Assembly (NCBI GenBank): GCA_964058845.1
Contig: CAXKVR010000008.1
Location: 434,001-498,000 of the forward strand
DNA from: Carex sylvatica
Lineage: Eukaryota > Streptophyta > Magnoliopsida > Poales > Cyperaceae
Direction: 5' to 3'
DNA: 64,000 bases
Shown here: positions 11,076 through 27,729 of the stretch, in pieces
Numbering within the stretch: the stretch's first letter is position 1
How the letters are laid out: each line of letters begins with the position of its first letter
Notes under the pieces: generated by a model
Seen by the model: the letters and a program-made list of their open reading frames with translations, nothing else
What the model was told of the DNA's origin: nothing
The model's database searches: none
Translations under genes and position numbers: made by a program

Positions 11076-12490
11076 TCCCAATTATATTTTTATAATTGTA
11101 TTGATGAGAATGTAACTTCCTTGTCATGTTACTTTTTTAGAAAAAAGAGAGGCGCTATTTTCAACGCTCAAATTGTATTATTGAGATTAGAGAGAAAGTT
11201 TTCTCACATTATACCGGATACACTCTTATTTATTACTTTTTTTTAGTAATAAATAATGATGCATCACTCTCCTCTTAAATTTACCTTCATTATTGTTACC
11301 ATTGTTTCATTTTTTTTCGATGGTTGTTAATTGTTGTAGCATGAATATTAATTTGGGTGCCATCAATATAAGTGTTATTAATTTCATTTTTTGGTGCAAG
11401 TCCTATCAAGTTCTTCATCTCACATATATCTATGCAATGATAGTTTGAATTGTTTAAATGTATATATGTTACACTGCAAATCTTCTTGAATCGAATTTAT
11501 TTTCACAAATTCTGTCTCATTTTTACGAGTAAAATAACTCAACTATTGAATACATATTTTACGGCCATGTATGCACTCTTTTCGTACCTTTGTAATTTTG
11601 AGCCTAAAAAATATATATTACATGGTGTTGACTATTGCATAACAAAAATAGTATATATGATGATATATTACGGAGCACGGATTCATATTTATATTTTTAA
11701 AATTCAAATAATTAATTTGAACTTCTCAATATAATCTACCAATAAAAATATTTGTATATGCTTGCATATCACATCATGTATATTTTTTAGATATGTTATA
11801 AATTTAAAATGAGTTTTAATATAAAAGACAATATTGAGTAAATTTGTGAGTTTTGAAAGTTTAGGAGAAAAAAATACGTAATTTTGAAGTTTAGAGGGAA
11901 ATATACTTAATTATAATATTTTTGAGGGGTACACATGAAATCCCCCATAATTAAACACTCAGGACCCACCGACCCAATAGATAGAGTAACTGGATAAAGC
12001 GATGAAGCATCAATAGGAAAAGAAGGTATTCAGAATAGTTGGGAGAAATTTAAGTTTATATAGAATTCATATTTGTCGACGACGCAACTGATGGAGGACT
12101 GAGTAAAATTATTCCCCATATAATATATAACAGCCTTGTCAAATTCCAAGAAACAATAATGTTGATGTTATTATAATCAACTTCTTCCTTTTTAAAATGA
12201 AATAATCTGAAAAACATGTATGTGCAGCATTTGCGCAGGATGCAGTCTAGATTCATGTGGTTGCTAGTCTACATACATAAATTTGCAAGGAAATAATAGT
12301 TTAGAGAAATAAATAGCAACATGCATATGATTCGTCTATACGAAGTTCACCCCGAAGAAATACGGAAAAAAAAGAAAATAATACGTGGGTTTCTTCTTGC
12401 CTAATCTACAAGGGAAATTGATATATCCTGGTTTTCTCACAAAAGTTTGTTCTTCATAAAATGCTCCTATTCCAAGGACTTGTTATTTTA
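11076..12490. other. Intergenic region downstream of guanosine deaminase
   Basis: AT-rich and without a supported gene. About 11690-11780 contains a faint remnant of core-I MITE sequence. Short frames here have no conserved features. Confidence 0.4.
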
Positions 12491-12616
12491 AATACACTTC
12501 AGTTTAGCATCGATTTATGCTCGTGTACCAAGTAAGCTATGAAAAACTGAAGAAAATTAATTGAAATAATCTTTCAACTGAACTTCATATTAATTAAATC
12601 ATGGGTGTCTAACTAT
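12491..12616. repeat. 3'-flank segment of guanosine deaminase duplicated at 23683-23821
   Basis: About 125 bp just below the deaminase stop codon recur in direct orientation 11 kb away with high identity. Shared words include CTTCAGTTTAGCATCGAT, AAGAAAATTAATTGAAATAA and TTTCAACTGAAC. The distant copy has a small insertion after TATGCTC. Confidence 0.8.
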
Positions 12617-12709
12617 CCCCGCCAAACCCCCACTGATTTGTTCATGCAGTTAATAAATACCCAACCAAAAGCTTGAATAAAATTATTTTTCCCTTCATGG
12701 ATATGAATT

Positions 12710-17134
<4,425 letters not shown>

Positions 17135-17589
17135 TGAGACTTGAGAGAGATGGAGATTCCTATAAAGAGATGGGATCTCGAAAGACAGAGAAAGAGGGAG
17201 AGAGAAATAAAAAGAAACGTGAAAAGTTCAAAGAGGACAGTGATCAGAGGTATATAGAATTATAGAGCCTTGCGTTTATTTATGTTGGATGTGAATTGAG
17301 AAAAGAGATGGGAAGGATTGCCGTGTGGTGGTGCTTGTAAGAAGCTTCGTGGATCGACGAAAATAAAAAAGAGACGGATTGTGGGATCCACGATGAATAA
17401 AATATTCCATAGACTTGGTGCATGCGCAGCATGCCTCAATTTTAGATTGCAAGTCGTATAATAAGGAGGAATAATAGACAATCAGCAAAAGGACTATTAG
17501 AATAAAAAATGAAATTATAATTATGATATTGTAAATATATTTTGTTTATTACATCTTGTGTATTTTGGATATTATTTGATTACTAATAG
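17135..17589. other. 5' flank of guanosine deaminase
   Basis: Probable leader and promoter of the minus-strand gene. A CT-rich stretch (minus strand) covers about 17140-17215. No clear cis-element was identified. Confidence 0.4.
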
Positions 17590-17973
17590 GAGTAGAACTA
17601 GGGTGTTCTTAAGTCCATCGACCTTTTTGGTGAACAAGTCTAAAACTCATCGAATAGGCTTTAAATTATGAATCTGAACGGTTGAAATCCGTTTATTTTA
17701 CGAGTGATGCATCTACATGTAAACAAAATTAATTTTGCATAGAGTCAAGTGGTCCAAAAAAGCATTTAAAAATTAATGTATTAAAATTAATTTATTAACA
17801 TTCTAATTTTGACCGCTTGACTTTATACTAAACTAATTCGAATGTTTAAAATTTTCACATGTAGACGCATCACTCATATGGTAGGTGGGTTTCAACGGTT
17901 CAGATTCGTTATTTGAAGCTGATTTGATGGATTTTAGACTTGAGTTCACCAAGGGCCTTGGTGAACTTAAGAA
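17590..17973. mobile_element. MULE-type MITE (core II), right end lost
   Basis: The left end GAGTAGAACTAGGGTGTTC and interior match the element at 10653. The right arm runs to GGTGAACTTAAGAA and then stops, just where another fold-back sequence starts. The expected CACCCTAGTTCTACTC is missing, so the right terminus was deleted or replaced. Confidence 0.8.
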
Positions 17974-17975
17974 GA

Positions 17976-18190
17976 ATGTGTATCCTCTGCATTTACTCAA
18001 AAGAGAATCTTTTGAGTTAATGAATCTCAACTTTCTGATTTTAAACGGAGTCAATTTAGCTCATGTCTATAATATTGGAGTACTTTAATATTAGTGCAGA
18101 TTTAATCTGCACAAATCTTAAAACAGATCTGACGGTTGAGATATATTAACTCAAAAGATTCTCTTTTGAGTTAATGCAGAGGATATGAAT
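17976..18190. mobile_element. Small fold-back element abutting the truncated MITE
   Basis: Inverted arms TATCCTCTGCATTTACTC (about 17978) and the complementary GAGTTAATGCAGAGGATA (about 18170). Each arm also carries the palindrome CTCAAAAGAGAATCTTTTGAG. It is about 210 bp with a clear hairpin and no coding potential. No exact target duplication was found. Confidence 0.72.
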
Positions 18191-20322
18191 TCACTTAGGG
18201 GGCGTTTGGTTCGCGCTATAGACTATTCCCAGTCCAGAGAGGATATAATGATTGCAGGGAATGTAATTCTTAAGGAATATTATTTCAAAAAATATGTCAT
18301 TATCATGCTCATATTCAAATAATGTAATTCCAAGGAATATGTCATTATCATGTTTGGTTTGCACATGACTATTATTTTCATTATTTCAAAGAATGTGTCA
18401 TTCTCATGTTTGGTTCGCACATGACTATTTCAATAGCTATCGAGACACATCTTCACTGTCTTTTAAATTATTAACTAAATTTTGTTCAAAAAAAATTATT
18501 TGATTCGCATAAATATAAGTTAAACCAATCAAATTATTTAATCTATCGAATTAGAAATTGAACTAAATATTACAATTAATTTGTTTCAATCAGATTAGTT
18601 TAAAATTTATATTATAACTAATGATCAAGTATTCTCCTAACAGTACATCCTTACAAAAAAAGGGTAAAGTTAAAGAAAATACAATTGACAATCAATCCTG
18701 TTGTCAGTCACTCTCATACCAATATAACCTCTTAGCAATTTTTAAGCCATAAATTCATATCATGCACACATCTATAAGCTAGAAATCTAGCTAGAAAAAA
18801 TCTTCACCAAATACAAAAATTCTCAAATTCTTCCCTTGAGTGATCAATAGAATCACTCGTCCAGTGCAAAGCCCCTAAAATTTTCAGAAATTATTACTGA
18901 CTAATGTTTGATTATAAAATAGCACTCAAACTCAATATATAGTCAGTACCTTCATACCTCAAAAATCTTTATTGTATCTAATTTATTATATTTTGTCCCT
19001 CCCACAAAAATTCTGAATCTGCCATAATACCAATTAAGATTATATTGTCATTTTTTTGTCATATTTTAATTTACTTGATTTTAAATTGGATTGATGTGGT
19101 GACTCATAAACGAGTAGGATAATCCCTGCTCCGGTCCAATCATATCCGGAAGTGTATGTGTGTGTAACTGTGGATATCTCCAACTCCAAATAGGCATGTT
19201 GTATGGATGCTGAGTTGTACAGATACAATGAATCCTATATATATATTTTTAATGATAGATCCTATTTATTTATATTTGAATTTTTTTTATGATTACTTGG
19301 GTTCATTTATAAAATTCTTACGAAATTAACCATGTATGATCTGATAAGGGTTAAATTCAATTAATCTTTTTATGCCTGACAACTCTGTTCTTTTTTGTGA
19401 ACTTGGCCGTGGTTGACAACTATGTTCAATAAGAAAAAAATATATATAGTTTTAAGTATAAATAACGATAATCTCATCAATCATCACAATTTTTTTGTAT
19501 TACCTTAAATATTTTTTTCAATCCACTATATGTCTCAAGGTACAATGAACAAAATAAATAATGTATTTGTATGTCAAGATGCTTCTATACTATTCATTCA
19601 AATCCAATTTGTTTGTACGTGTCGAATATCCGAATCATACGAATTTGTTTACTTTTATATTCATCGTCTATTTTGGAAAAAAATTGCGAGCACGATATAT
19701 TTTGAGCTTTTCAAAAGAAAAATGAATACGACTTGAGTGTTATCTAATTTGTAGTCATTTTTATTCTTAAGGATGAGGATTTATTAACAGTATATTAATT
19801 TGATAATTTCGACATGATAAATAAATAAATTGTAATTTAAAAATATTATGATATTATATTTACCTGATGTACAAAATAATAATGATAGAAGTTAATTTAA
19901 ATTTTATCGTTTATCAAGTGACTTAAAACTTATAACAATCTATATTTAATAGTTTTTTTTGTTAGATATCAAATAATAGTATAATATTGAAAAAAATTGT
20001 TAGACATTATCAATTCACAAGTTAAATAAAATATTTTTAAATATTTTTATTATTAAATTTAATTTTAGAAATATCATTAAGATTGTCAAAATATTAATTA
20101 TAAAAGTTCCAACCCTATTTTTTTTTTTTAACTACCTTTGATTATTTATGAGACTAAGTGTGAAAATAAGAAGAGAACTCTTATTACCACTCTCATCAGA
20201 CTCTTAATTTTATCCTACTTTCAGACAGCCAAAGTAAAAATGATAAAAAATAGAACATTTATTTTATATATTCGTTCCGTGAATCCATAGCTACGAATCA
20301 AACATTTAAATAAATAAATAAA
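18191..20322. other. AT-rich intergenic DNA with a possible Tourist-like terminus
   Basis: At 18193-18215 TTA is followed by GGGGGCGTTTGGTTCGC, typical of the left end of a PIF/Harbinger MITE, and related words (CATGTTTGGTTTGCACATGA) repeat twice downstream to 18425. No matching right end was found. Nothing else recognised. Confidence 0.35.
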
Positions 20323-20791
20323 TAAAGACAAAAATAAAGAATAACAACTTTTAGTTCTTTATTAAAAGCGTTTAATAATACCCAATACTATTAGTGGTAT
20401 TATATTCTTATTGAAATGATATTTTCTAAAAATCAATATGTTATCTAACTAATAAAAAAGCAATAAAATTATAAGGCCACTAATATTGCTGAACATTAAT
20501 GGTTTTTATGTTCAGAATTCAGAAGCAGAACTATAAAATTTAAATTGGAATACTAAGCATAAAGTGCAAAATATTTAATCTAAGCAAAGTTAAAAAAAAA
20601 AAGGGTAAAGACAAGAATGAAAAAAAACACTTAAAATTCTTTATTTAAAGCTTTAATAATACCCCATGCTACTAGTGGTATTATATTCTTATTTAAATGT
20701 TATTTTTAATAATCAATATATTATCTAACTAAATTAAGAAAGCGATAAAAAATATAAGGCCATTAATATTGCTGATCAATAATGGTTTTAT
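20323..20791. repeat. Diverged tandem duplication, about 190-bp unit
   Basis: Segments 20323-20509 and 20605-20791 align end to end at an offset of 282 bp. Shared words include ACTAGTGGTATTATATTCTT (or its ATTAGTGG variant), GTTATCTAACTAA and ATAAGGCCA-TAATATTGCTGA. Confidence 0.75.
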
Positions 20792-21400
20792 TAAAAATAT
20801 TTTAATCTAAACGAGAGAACTCGGAAGGGTTGGTGGGCTATAAAGGAAAGGACAAAATGGTGACTGTATCCACAGCAGCATTAACATATTTTTCTCGTCT
20901 ACACCTAATTCTTAAACACAATGCGTGATCCCAAAAACAATCTATATTATTCATTAAGCTCCAACTAATAATAGCTAATTAGTAGATGCATTCTAGGTGT
21001 TCAATTGCCAGCTCCAAGCCCAACATCCTCATCCTCTATTAAGCCATGCTAATTAGTAGTGGCAAAAGAAAGAGATTTTCTATTCCATACAATTTCAATT
21101 CTAATATTTAGAATAGTGTAAGAGTAAAATTAAATCAATTCTCACACGTAAAAAAATTACTTTTTTTCAATTCCATCTTTATCATGGAATAGTGAGATGG
21201 AATAGAGATGGATTAAAGTGCAAAACATAAAATATTGACTGCATATTTCCATCATAATTCCACTTTTTTTTCTATTTCATTTAGTTTCACTTATATTCAG
21301 CTACTATTCTGCCATAATTTTTCACTCTTTCTCTATTCCACTGCAATTTCTTTGTGCCGAACAAGCCTCTAACATTTTCAAGCTTGACCCACTCTTATCC
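20792..21400. other. Non-coding spacer
   Basis: AT-rich. About 21060-21365 has weak inverted similarity between its ends (TTCTATTCCA words, and GTGCCGAACAAGCC at the right), suggesting an old MITE whose left tip is gone. Confidence 0.35.
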
Positions 21401-21404
21401 TGTT

Positions 21405-21801
21405 GTAGAACAATACAGATTTGCAATGCGCGAATCGTTCCATGTATTTGATTTATATATTTATTTTCAAAGTCCAAATAGTTGATCTGAACTGCTCAAC
21501 ATTATTATCATATAAAAATATACTTGGAGATCAAATTTTATATTTTTTGAAAATTTTTTACTATTTTTTTTATAAAATTAGAAAATCACTTGATCTAAAA
21601 ATTCTCGACCATCCGAAAGTAGTGATTTTCTATCAAAAAAAATAATAAAAAAAAATTCAAAAAAATATAAAATTTGGTCTCCAAGTATATTTTCATATGA
21701 TAATAATATTGAGCAGTTCAGATTGACTATTTAGACTTAAAAAGTAGAGATATGAATCTAATGCACGAAACGATCCGCGCATTACAAAGTACCATAGTCT
21801 C
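21405..21801. mobile_element. Core-I MITE with GCAATGCGCG-type ends
   Basis: Fold-back element with inverted TTTGCAATGCGCG and TTTGTAATGCGCG near the ends and the shared core CTTGGAGATCAAATTTTATA. The right end, read on the minus strand, begins GAGACTATGGTACT; the matching left tip is eroded. Flanks ACTCTTATC and ACTCATACA agree at 6 of 9 positions. Confidence 0.7.
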
Positions 21802-22129
21802 ACTCATACAGATGCTCTATATCATATGTCCAATAATAAAACAATGATAAAATATAAAAATGTTAGATTATTGTGGCTATTTATCCGTTGCATGAGATAT
21901 ACATTTTTTTCTAATACTAAAAAACATATAACGAAAGGCATATTAAATTATCGATCGACCGAACTCCCTTGAACCATTTAAATTATTTTAAATCAATGAT
22001 TTTTCCCCAATCATTTACTTGTTAATAACTTATCTTATAATACTTTAGAAATCTTTGCTATTTTTATTTATTTTATATAATTTAATTTGAATATCAACAC
22101 ATATATACATAAGTTGTGTGTGATTATTT

Positions 22130-23050
22130 AAAGGATCCTAATAACAATCCCCGCAGCCTCAACTCCGTACAAATTGCTAAAAAAATCATGGGGAGACTAC
22201 TCAATCATTAATAAGCATTTAGTAAACTGTTAGTATTTAACTTGAAGCATCAAAATATTTATCTTGAATTTTCAAACTATTAATCCCTCTGCAATGATCT
22301 CTATTTATAAAAGAATAAATCAATCCAATAGTTATCCCCGCACAACTGGAGATCATTAAATAAGAAATCCTCTCATAAATACTTGTTAGTTATCCCCGCA
22401 CAAAATTTCTTTTTTTTTTTTCTGGATTGTCTCCGCACAACTAAGGATCATTTAATAAACAATCTCCTCACCCAATGATAAATATTTCTCAGACATAGTG
22501 ATAAATATTTTATGTTATATGGATAAATACTTCTCAAACATAATTGCAACTTTCAAAAAAACATCAATGATAAATACTTCTCAGATATAATAATAAATAT
22601 TTTATGTTACATGGATAAATACTTCTCAGACATAATTGCAACTTTCAGTAAAACATCAATGATAAATACTTCTCAGACATAATGATAAATACTCTAAATT
22701 ATATGAATAAATACTTTATGTTACATGGATAAATACTTCTCAGATATAATTGCAATATGTCAAAGACAATGATAAATACTTGTCAGAAATAATGATAAAT
22801 ATTTTTTTGAACTTGTTAATAAGTAATGTTTAATCACATCAAAGTATTATTATGTCAGAAATAATGATAAATACTTCTCAACATTTTGATAAATTTTTGT
22901 CAGCAATAATGATAAATATTTTCTTGAACATCAATAAATAGATAAATATTTATTAGCGGAGATTGTTATTAAAGAAAAGTATAATTAATGCAGAATTGTA
23001 ATTAATGCGGGAATTGTTATTAAATGACAAAATAATTTAATGTGGGGATA
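22130..23050. repeat. Repeat-rich block with GATAAATACTTCTCAGA units
   Basis: Between about 22480 and 22930 the word GATAAATACTTCTCAGACAT and variants occur around ten times, interspersed with ATTTTATGTTACATGGATAA. The block is bracketed by inverted words ATAACAATCCCCGCA (about 22140) and TGCGGGAATTGTTATTA (about 23006), suggesting a non-autonomous element with internal sub-repeats. Confidence 0.6.
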
Positions 23051-23076
23051 AATGAAAATTATGAGAGGAATAATTG

Positions 23077-23106
23077 GGAGGGGGGGGGGGGGGGGGGGAA
23101 GGGGGG
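23077..23106. repeat. Poly-G tract
   Basis: An almost uninterrupted run of about 20 G residues is followed by AA and a second G6 run. It could fold as a G-quadruplex. The true length is uncertain because such runs are prone to sequencing error. Confidence 0.85.
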
Positions 23107-23682
23107 TTAATGGCAGTTAAGAAAAAAAACGAGAGAGAGTGAGGGGATAGGAAGGAGATCACCTGCCCCCCGAGGTGCAGGAATTTTCTGCCCCCTCAGT
23201 TAATGGAATGTAGGACCGGTCACATTTAATTTTTGAACTCGGAGCCCACAGACAGTGACTCTGGAGGCAGGAATTTCCTGCCCCTAGGGGGCAAAGAATT
23301 CTGTTCCGCGGGGATAAATGGGGGACAGGGGTGAGGAGTTTAGTATAATTATTATTATTTAAAATAAAGATATATTTACGGTTAAGATAATAGATCAAAC
23401 ACAAAAATCTTCTAAGCTTTAATTTATGTTCAATACAATTTAAAAAAATATATATATATATATAATTTATGTTCAATACAACTCTGAAAAATATACATAA
23501 TAAGTCTCGAATAACCATACAGGAGCCAGATCAGAGAGCGGTCCTACCCGAGTTCTTATCGTCTGCATTGACGCACCATTTGAGTTAAGATACAACCATT
23601 CGATTTAAATCTACACTAATATTAGATGGCCTGTGCTTATAGCAGTGGGCCGGATTGGCCCGAAATTAAATCACGGTCGAAA
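23107..23682. other. Non-coding spacer
   Basis: Includes two GC-richer repeats of the word CAGGAATTTYCTGCCCC (about 23178 and 23268), probably from a small dispersed repeat. The 119-codon minus-strand frame across this stretch has no domain and is not called. Confidence 0.35.
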
Positions 23683-23821
23683 AATACGCTTCAGTTTAGC
23701 ATCGATATATGCTCAATCATGCAATAAAGTACCAACTAAGCTATGAAAAAATTTAAGAAAATTAATTGAAATAATTTTTCAACTGAACTCCATATTAATA
23801 AAATCATGAGTGTCTAACTAT
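23683..23821. repeat. Copy of the GSDA 3' flank
   Basis: Direct duplicate of 12491-12616. No deaminase coding sequence accompanies it on either side. Confidence 0.8.
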
Positions 23822-23878
23822 AAAAACCTTATTAAGAAATCCCCCCGCCCCAATCCAATCCGAATAAGTATCCTCTTC

Positions 23879-24054
23879 GGGAAATAAACCTCCTACGATC
23901 CTAAAGGGATTGTAGGAAATCCAACCTTTTATTTGTTTTGAGATTTGTGCATATAAAACAACTTCTATAGAGATTCGTGTGACTCAAAAAATGAAGGTTG
24001 GATTTAGAATCGTAGGACCCTACAATCCCTTGGGATCCTAGCAGATTTATTTCC
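23879..24054. mobile_element. MULE-type MITE, 176 bp, perfect 9-bp TSD
   Basis: Inverted ends GGGAAATAAACCTCCTACGA and GGAAATAAATCTGCTAGGAT, flanked by the exact 9-bp duplication ATCCTCTTC (23870-23878 and 24055-24063). The interior folds on itself through AAATCCAACCTT arms. It is short and non-coding. Confidence 0.9.
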
Positions 24055-24063
24055 ATCCTCTTC

Positions 24064-24821
24064 AATATGTAAAAGATTCTCTTTACTTTACGCTTTGAGA
24101 TTCGAACTAGTACAGGGGCAGTATTATTGGACTTTGAGATTCTTGCAGAGCTAAAAAGAATGGTACGGATAAACTAATTTTAAAATATTCTCTTTATACT
24201 GGGGAGGATGTAAATCCCCCTACGCAACCACCACCACCACCACCACTGAATTCGTAATCTCTTCGGTATTGCAAAGGATCACCTTCACGGTTGAGATTAA
24301 TTTCAACCGGTTTGGTATTTGGCCCACAATAGGAAGCAGTATTTTTGGACTTTGAGATTTGTGCCAAGTTAAAAAGAACAGTTCAAATCTAGTAATTGTA
24401 AAAGATTTCCTTATGAGGTATTAGAGAGGATGTGAATCCCCCCCCATCCCCCCTCGAGTGCATATCCTCTTAGAGATCTCAACTTTTGCATGATCGACGT
24501 GTACAGTACCTATTCGGGAATAGAGCAAGCAGGGACAAATTTAGGATTTTCGTTGAAGGAGATAAAATATCGAATCAGGTTTAAATAATTGAGTAATCGA
24601 TAAAAAAAATAATGCTTTAACTTATAATTTTAATTACTAATCGGATTCAAAAGGTAATCTGACATGTAATTTATGATGTTCTAACTTATAAATCTAATCA
24701 CTAATTATAATTTTTTTAAAAATATTTTAATTTTAATTCTAAATTTAATGTCAAAATTTGAAAGAGTAAAAAAAAATTCAGAGAAAACAAAATCAGTCCG
24801 AATCAATTAACCTCCTCTAAA
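24064..24821. repeat. Spacer with a diverged direct duplication
   Basis: About 24120-24222 and 24338-24448 share the order CAGTATT-TTGGACTTTGAGATT, AAGTTAAAAAGAA and GAGGATGTGAATCCCCC. A run of (CAC)n lies at 24227-24246. No gene recognised. Confidence 0.5.
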
Positions 24822-26525
24822 ATCTCCATGAAAACTCAAACTTTTCTTTCTTCTATATCCTTTTAGTTATTTTATAAATTAAATTAACACATATACCCTT
24901 TCATTAAAATAGAGGTGTCCATTGAATGTGTCTAATGGTTCATGTCTTCTTCCTTCTGGTGGTTCTCGGTCCACCTCTCTCTCTCTCTCTCTCCTCCTCC
25001 TCCTTGTTCTTATTTTCTTTAACAGTCTTGTCCTTCTCGATCCTCTCTAGTTTGCTCTTCTCTTTCTCCATCAATGTACAAGGGCATTTACTGTGCCACT
25101 CAAGTGAGGTATCCTTTAGTACCAGTGGGTACTCCCGGCCCGTAAGCTGTTGCATTACTTATTGATAATGGTATCATTTTAGAACCTCCTTACTGTTTTG
25201 CTTATGGTACAAAACTAATTATGGTAAGGATTAACTTGTGATGCATTTTTTAGCACATTTTTTAATTCTTACTATTTTGCTTTTCTGACCCTTGTTTAAC
25301 TCTTGAACCAGTTAGTACCAATTTTCTTGTACATACTGGTACGTGTTATGAAAGAATTATTGGTTTGTATTAGCTATTAAGAATCACTTGTTTTAACTGT
25401 TGATGGTCATAAACTTTTATTGAAAATAGGAATTTTGTCACATGTATCATCATCGGGATACATTTATATTATTCATATATAACGTAAACAATATGGCATC
25501 TTAAATTTGCACAGCTACTAATATAATGGGAAAATATTCAACAAAAAATAAAAGAAAAAGATGAATTGAAAGCTCAGAAAATATGCTTTGTGCAAGTCTA
25601 AATTTGGCCGGTGAAGAGCACAATGGCAAGAAAAAGACGCCAGAGAGTCGGCACGGCAAGTTTGGCAAATCAGCAAACGGGAGATACACATCACCGACCG
25701 TGGCACCTGCATCAGAGCAGGTCACTCGGGCGGGTTGGTGCAGCTACCCTCCTAGTCCAAGGTCGAGTAATGGGACCCACACACCTTTCTGGCACGTGCC
25801 AGTGCCATTGTCTGGGATGCACGTGCTGGGTACACTGGTACTTGAGCTTGTCAATCTCGTTGTTAATCAAAGTTTGCATGATATTAAAAGGACACATATT
25901 AGGACTGGATATGCCGCAATGCACATGTTCATCTCCAATATTAGTTTACTAGTGTATAGTTTTTTTTCATGGTTAAGCGAATTTGATTAACTAATTATAA
26001 TGCTTTGCAAAGCTGGAATCCAACAAATGAGGTCATACACGGAAGGAGCAATTGAAAATTAGGCAATTGGCTGAAGGCTTGAGGCCTTCCCGGAAATGCA
26101 CATGGATGCCTTGTCTCATGAGCCATTATCCAACTGACATTCTACTGTTATTTAATAAATTAGCAATTCGCATTTTCCAGGACTCGATGGAGCTCATGAA
26201 ATTGTTTTCAATTACCCAAATTTGATTATTCTACGATAGGCAGAACTAAAGAGGAGAAGAAGAAAGGCACAACACGTTATATTTTAAAAAAGAATATATT
26301 TTATAGTCGGAGGGGGGCAGATGAGGATGAGACATGAGGGAATATTTTGAAACAAAGGAAGTAATTTTTTTTTCATATTCAATAATTCTTACAAATTCAA
26401 TCATGTAACAAAATTAATGGACACCTCTATTTAATTGGAAGAGTATATGTGTCAATTTAATTTATAAAATAACCAAAAGGACATAAAAGAAAGAAAATTA
26501 ATTTTTCATGGGAATACTAAATATT
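24822..26525. mobile_element. 1.7-kb element with about 110-bp inverted repeats and a GC-richer interior
   Basis: The arms at about 24822-24930 and 26395-26525 are reverse complements through ATAAATTAAATTRACACATA and ATAGAGGTGTCCATT. The interior 24930-25900 is less AT-rich than its surroundings and has several modest frames on both strands, none recognised. It may hold a captured host fragment, but I cannot name the source. Confidence 0.6.
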
Positions 26526-26558
26526 ATGGTGTTTTTATGGAAAAATTGGCTATTTTAA

Positions 26559-26717
26559 GGTCATGTTCGACAGAAGAGTGAAAGTTATTGTTCACGTGAG
26601 AAAACAAAAATTTACTCGAATTGAATTTTTTTTTTCCCACGTGAACAGTAAAAATCAGTTCAAAACTTTTAATTCATATTCTCATTTCTATTCCGCTAAA
26701 ATCTGCCAAACAGGATC
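26559..26717. mobile_element. Tourist-like (PIF/Harbinger) MITE, 159 bp
   Basis: Inverted ends GGTCATGTTCGACAG and GATCCTGTTTGGCAG, flanked by TAA on both sides (26556-26558 and 26718-26720), the 3-bp target typical of this superfamily. It contains an internal hairpin with GTTCACGTG and CACGTGAAC arms. Confidence 0.75.
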
Positions 26718-27729
26718 TAAAAGTTTTGATGGATACAGTGGAAACTTTCCCATCCAAATAATGTGAAAGAGCACAAATTTTGTATTATCCTGGATAATGA
26801 AAATATTGTTTGGTTTCTACTTTTTAGTATTAAAATAGTGTTAAGAAAAAATAAAGTACTGATGTATTTTTTGTTTAACTAACTCGATTTGAAAATACCT
26901 TGCCTTAATATATCCTTTACATTTTCTTTAAAAAATATATCCTTTACTTGCCGTAGCTGAGTTGTTATGTTTATACAGAAAGGGAAGAGTCGCATCAAAC
27001 GGAAGCGATTTAGAAGGCACCATAGTAACATGATTCGCGAATTATTCGCGAATAATTCGTGAATAACTCATATTTAAGCCTGAGCCGAATGAATCCGCGT
27101 CTTAATCGGCTAAACGAATTTTTCTTGAACTATTCACGAATAATTTGTCGAATTCGCGAATTTTACGAATTAAACGCGTAGCATTCGCGTGATGCGGCAG
27201 GAAAAACAGAAAAGTTATCACGACAGGAAAAGTAGAAAAGACAAAAAGGCCTACTCCGACTCCGTATGCACTGGCCCCTGTTTTTACACCTCTACTTATA
27301 AAGTTGTCCTTGATATTTGATCAAATTACTATAAAACCAAGCAACATCTTAACTTCAAAATTAATTGAATAAACTTCAAACAACAAATCTAAACCGTTTA
27401 AACCAATTTACTTTATGAGTAATGTGTTTACATGCCAATTTACTTTATGATTCGATTTAAAATTTAGGATTTTTATTTTATAAGTTTGATCCAATATTTG
27501 TTTTAATCTTAATTTAATTATTTTCTATTAAGATACTTTCTCAACTAATAGAAGACGAAGGCTCCAAATAAAAATAAAAAAACCCTCGTTACTATATTTC
27601 GAAGGAAGTATACCTCAAGTGTACACAGAAATGTGAAGCATATGACAACTTATTCCTAGCTCTCGCTATTACAATTTTTTGTGCTTATGATATGCATCTC
27701 ATCTATGCTTAAAAGATACAAATTTAAGT
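26718..27729. other. Non-coding region downstream of the pectin acetylesterase
   Basis: About 27030-27185 is a dense cluster of self-complementary ATTCGCGAATAATTCG words, as in the subterminal regions of hAT-type elements. The end near 27282 (TTTTTACACCTCTA) resembles their terminus, but the other end is missing. About 27330-27440 carries a remnant of core-II MITE sequence. Confidence 0.45.

Noticed and set aside
23159..23518. 119-codon minus-strand frame
   Set aside because: No domain; crosses short repeats and AT-rich DNA.
25583..25990. 135-codon frame and its antisense partners
   Set aside because: Inside an inverted-repeat element; no recognisable family on either strand, so listed only as element content.
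27030..27290. Dense ATTCGCGAATAATTCG palindromes suggesting another hAT element
   Set aside because: Only one plausible terminus and no 8-bp duplication, so noted in the region description but not called as an element.
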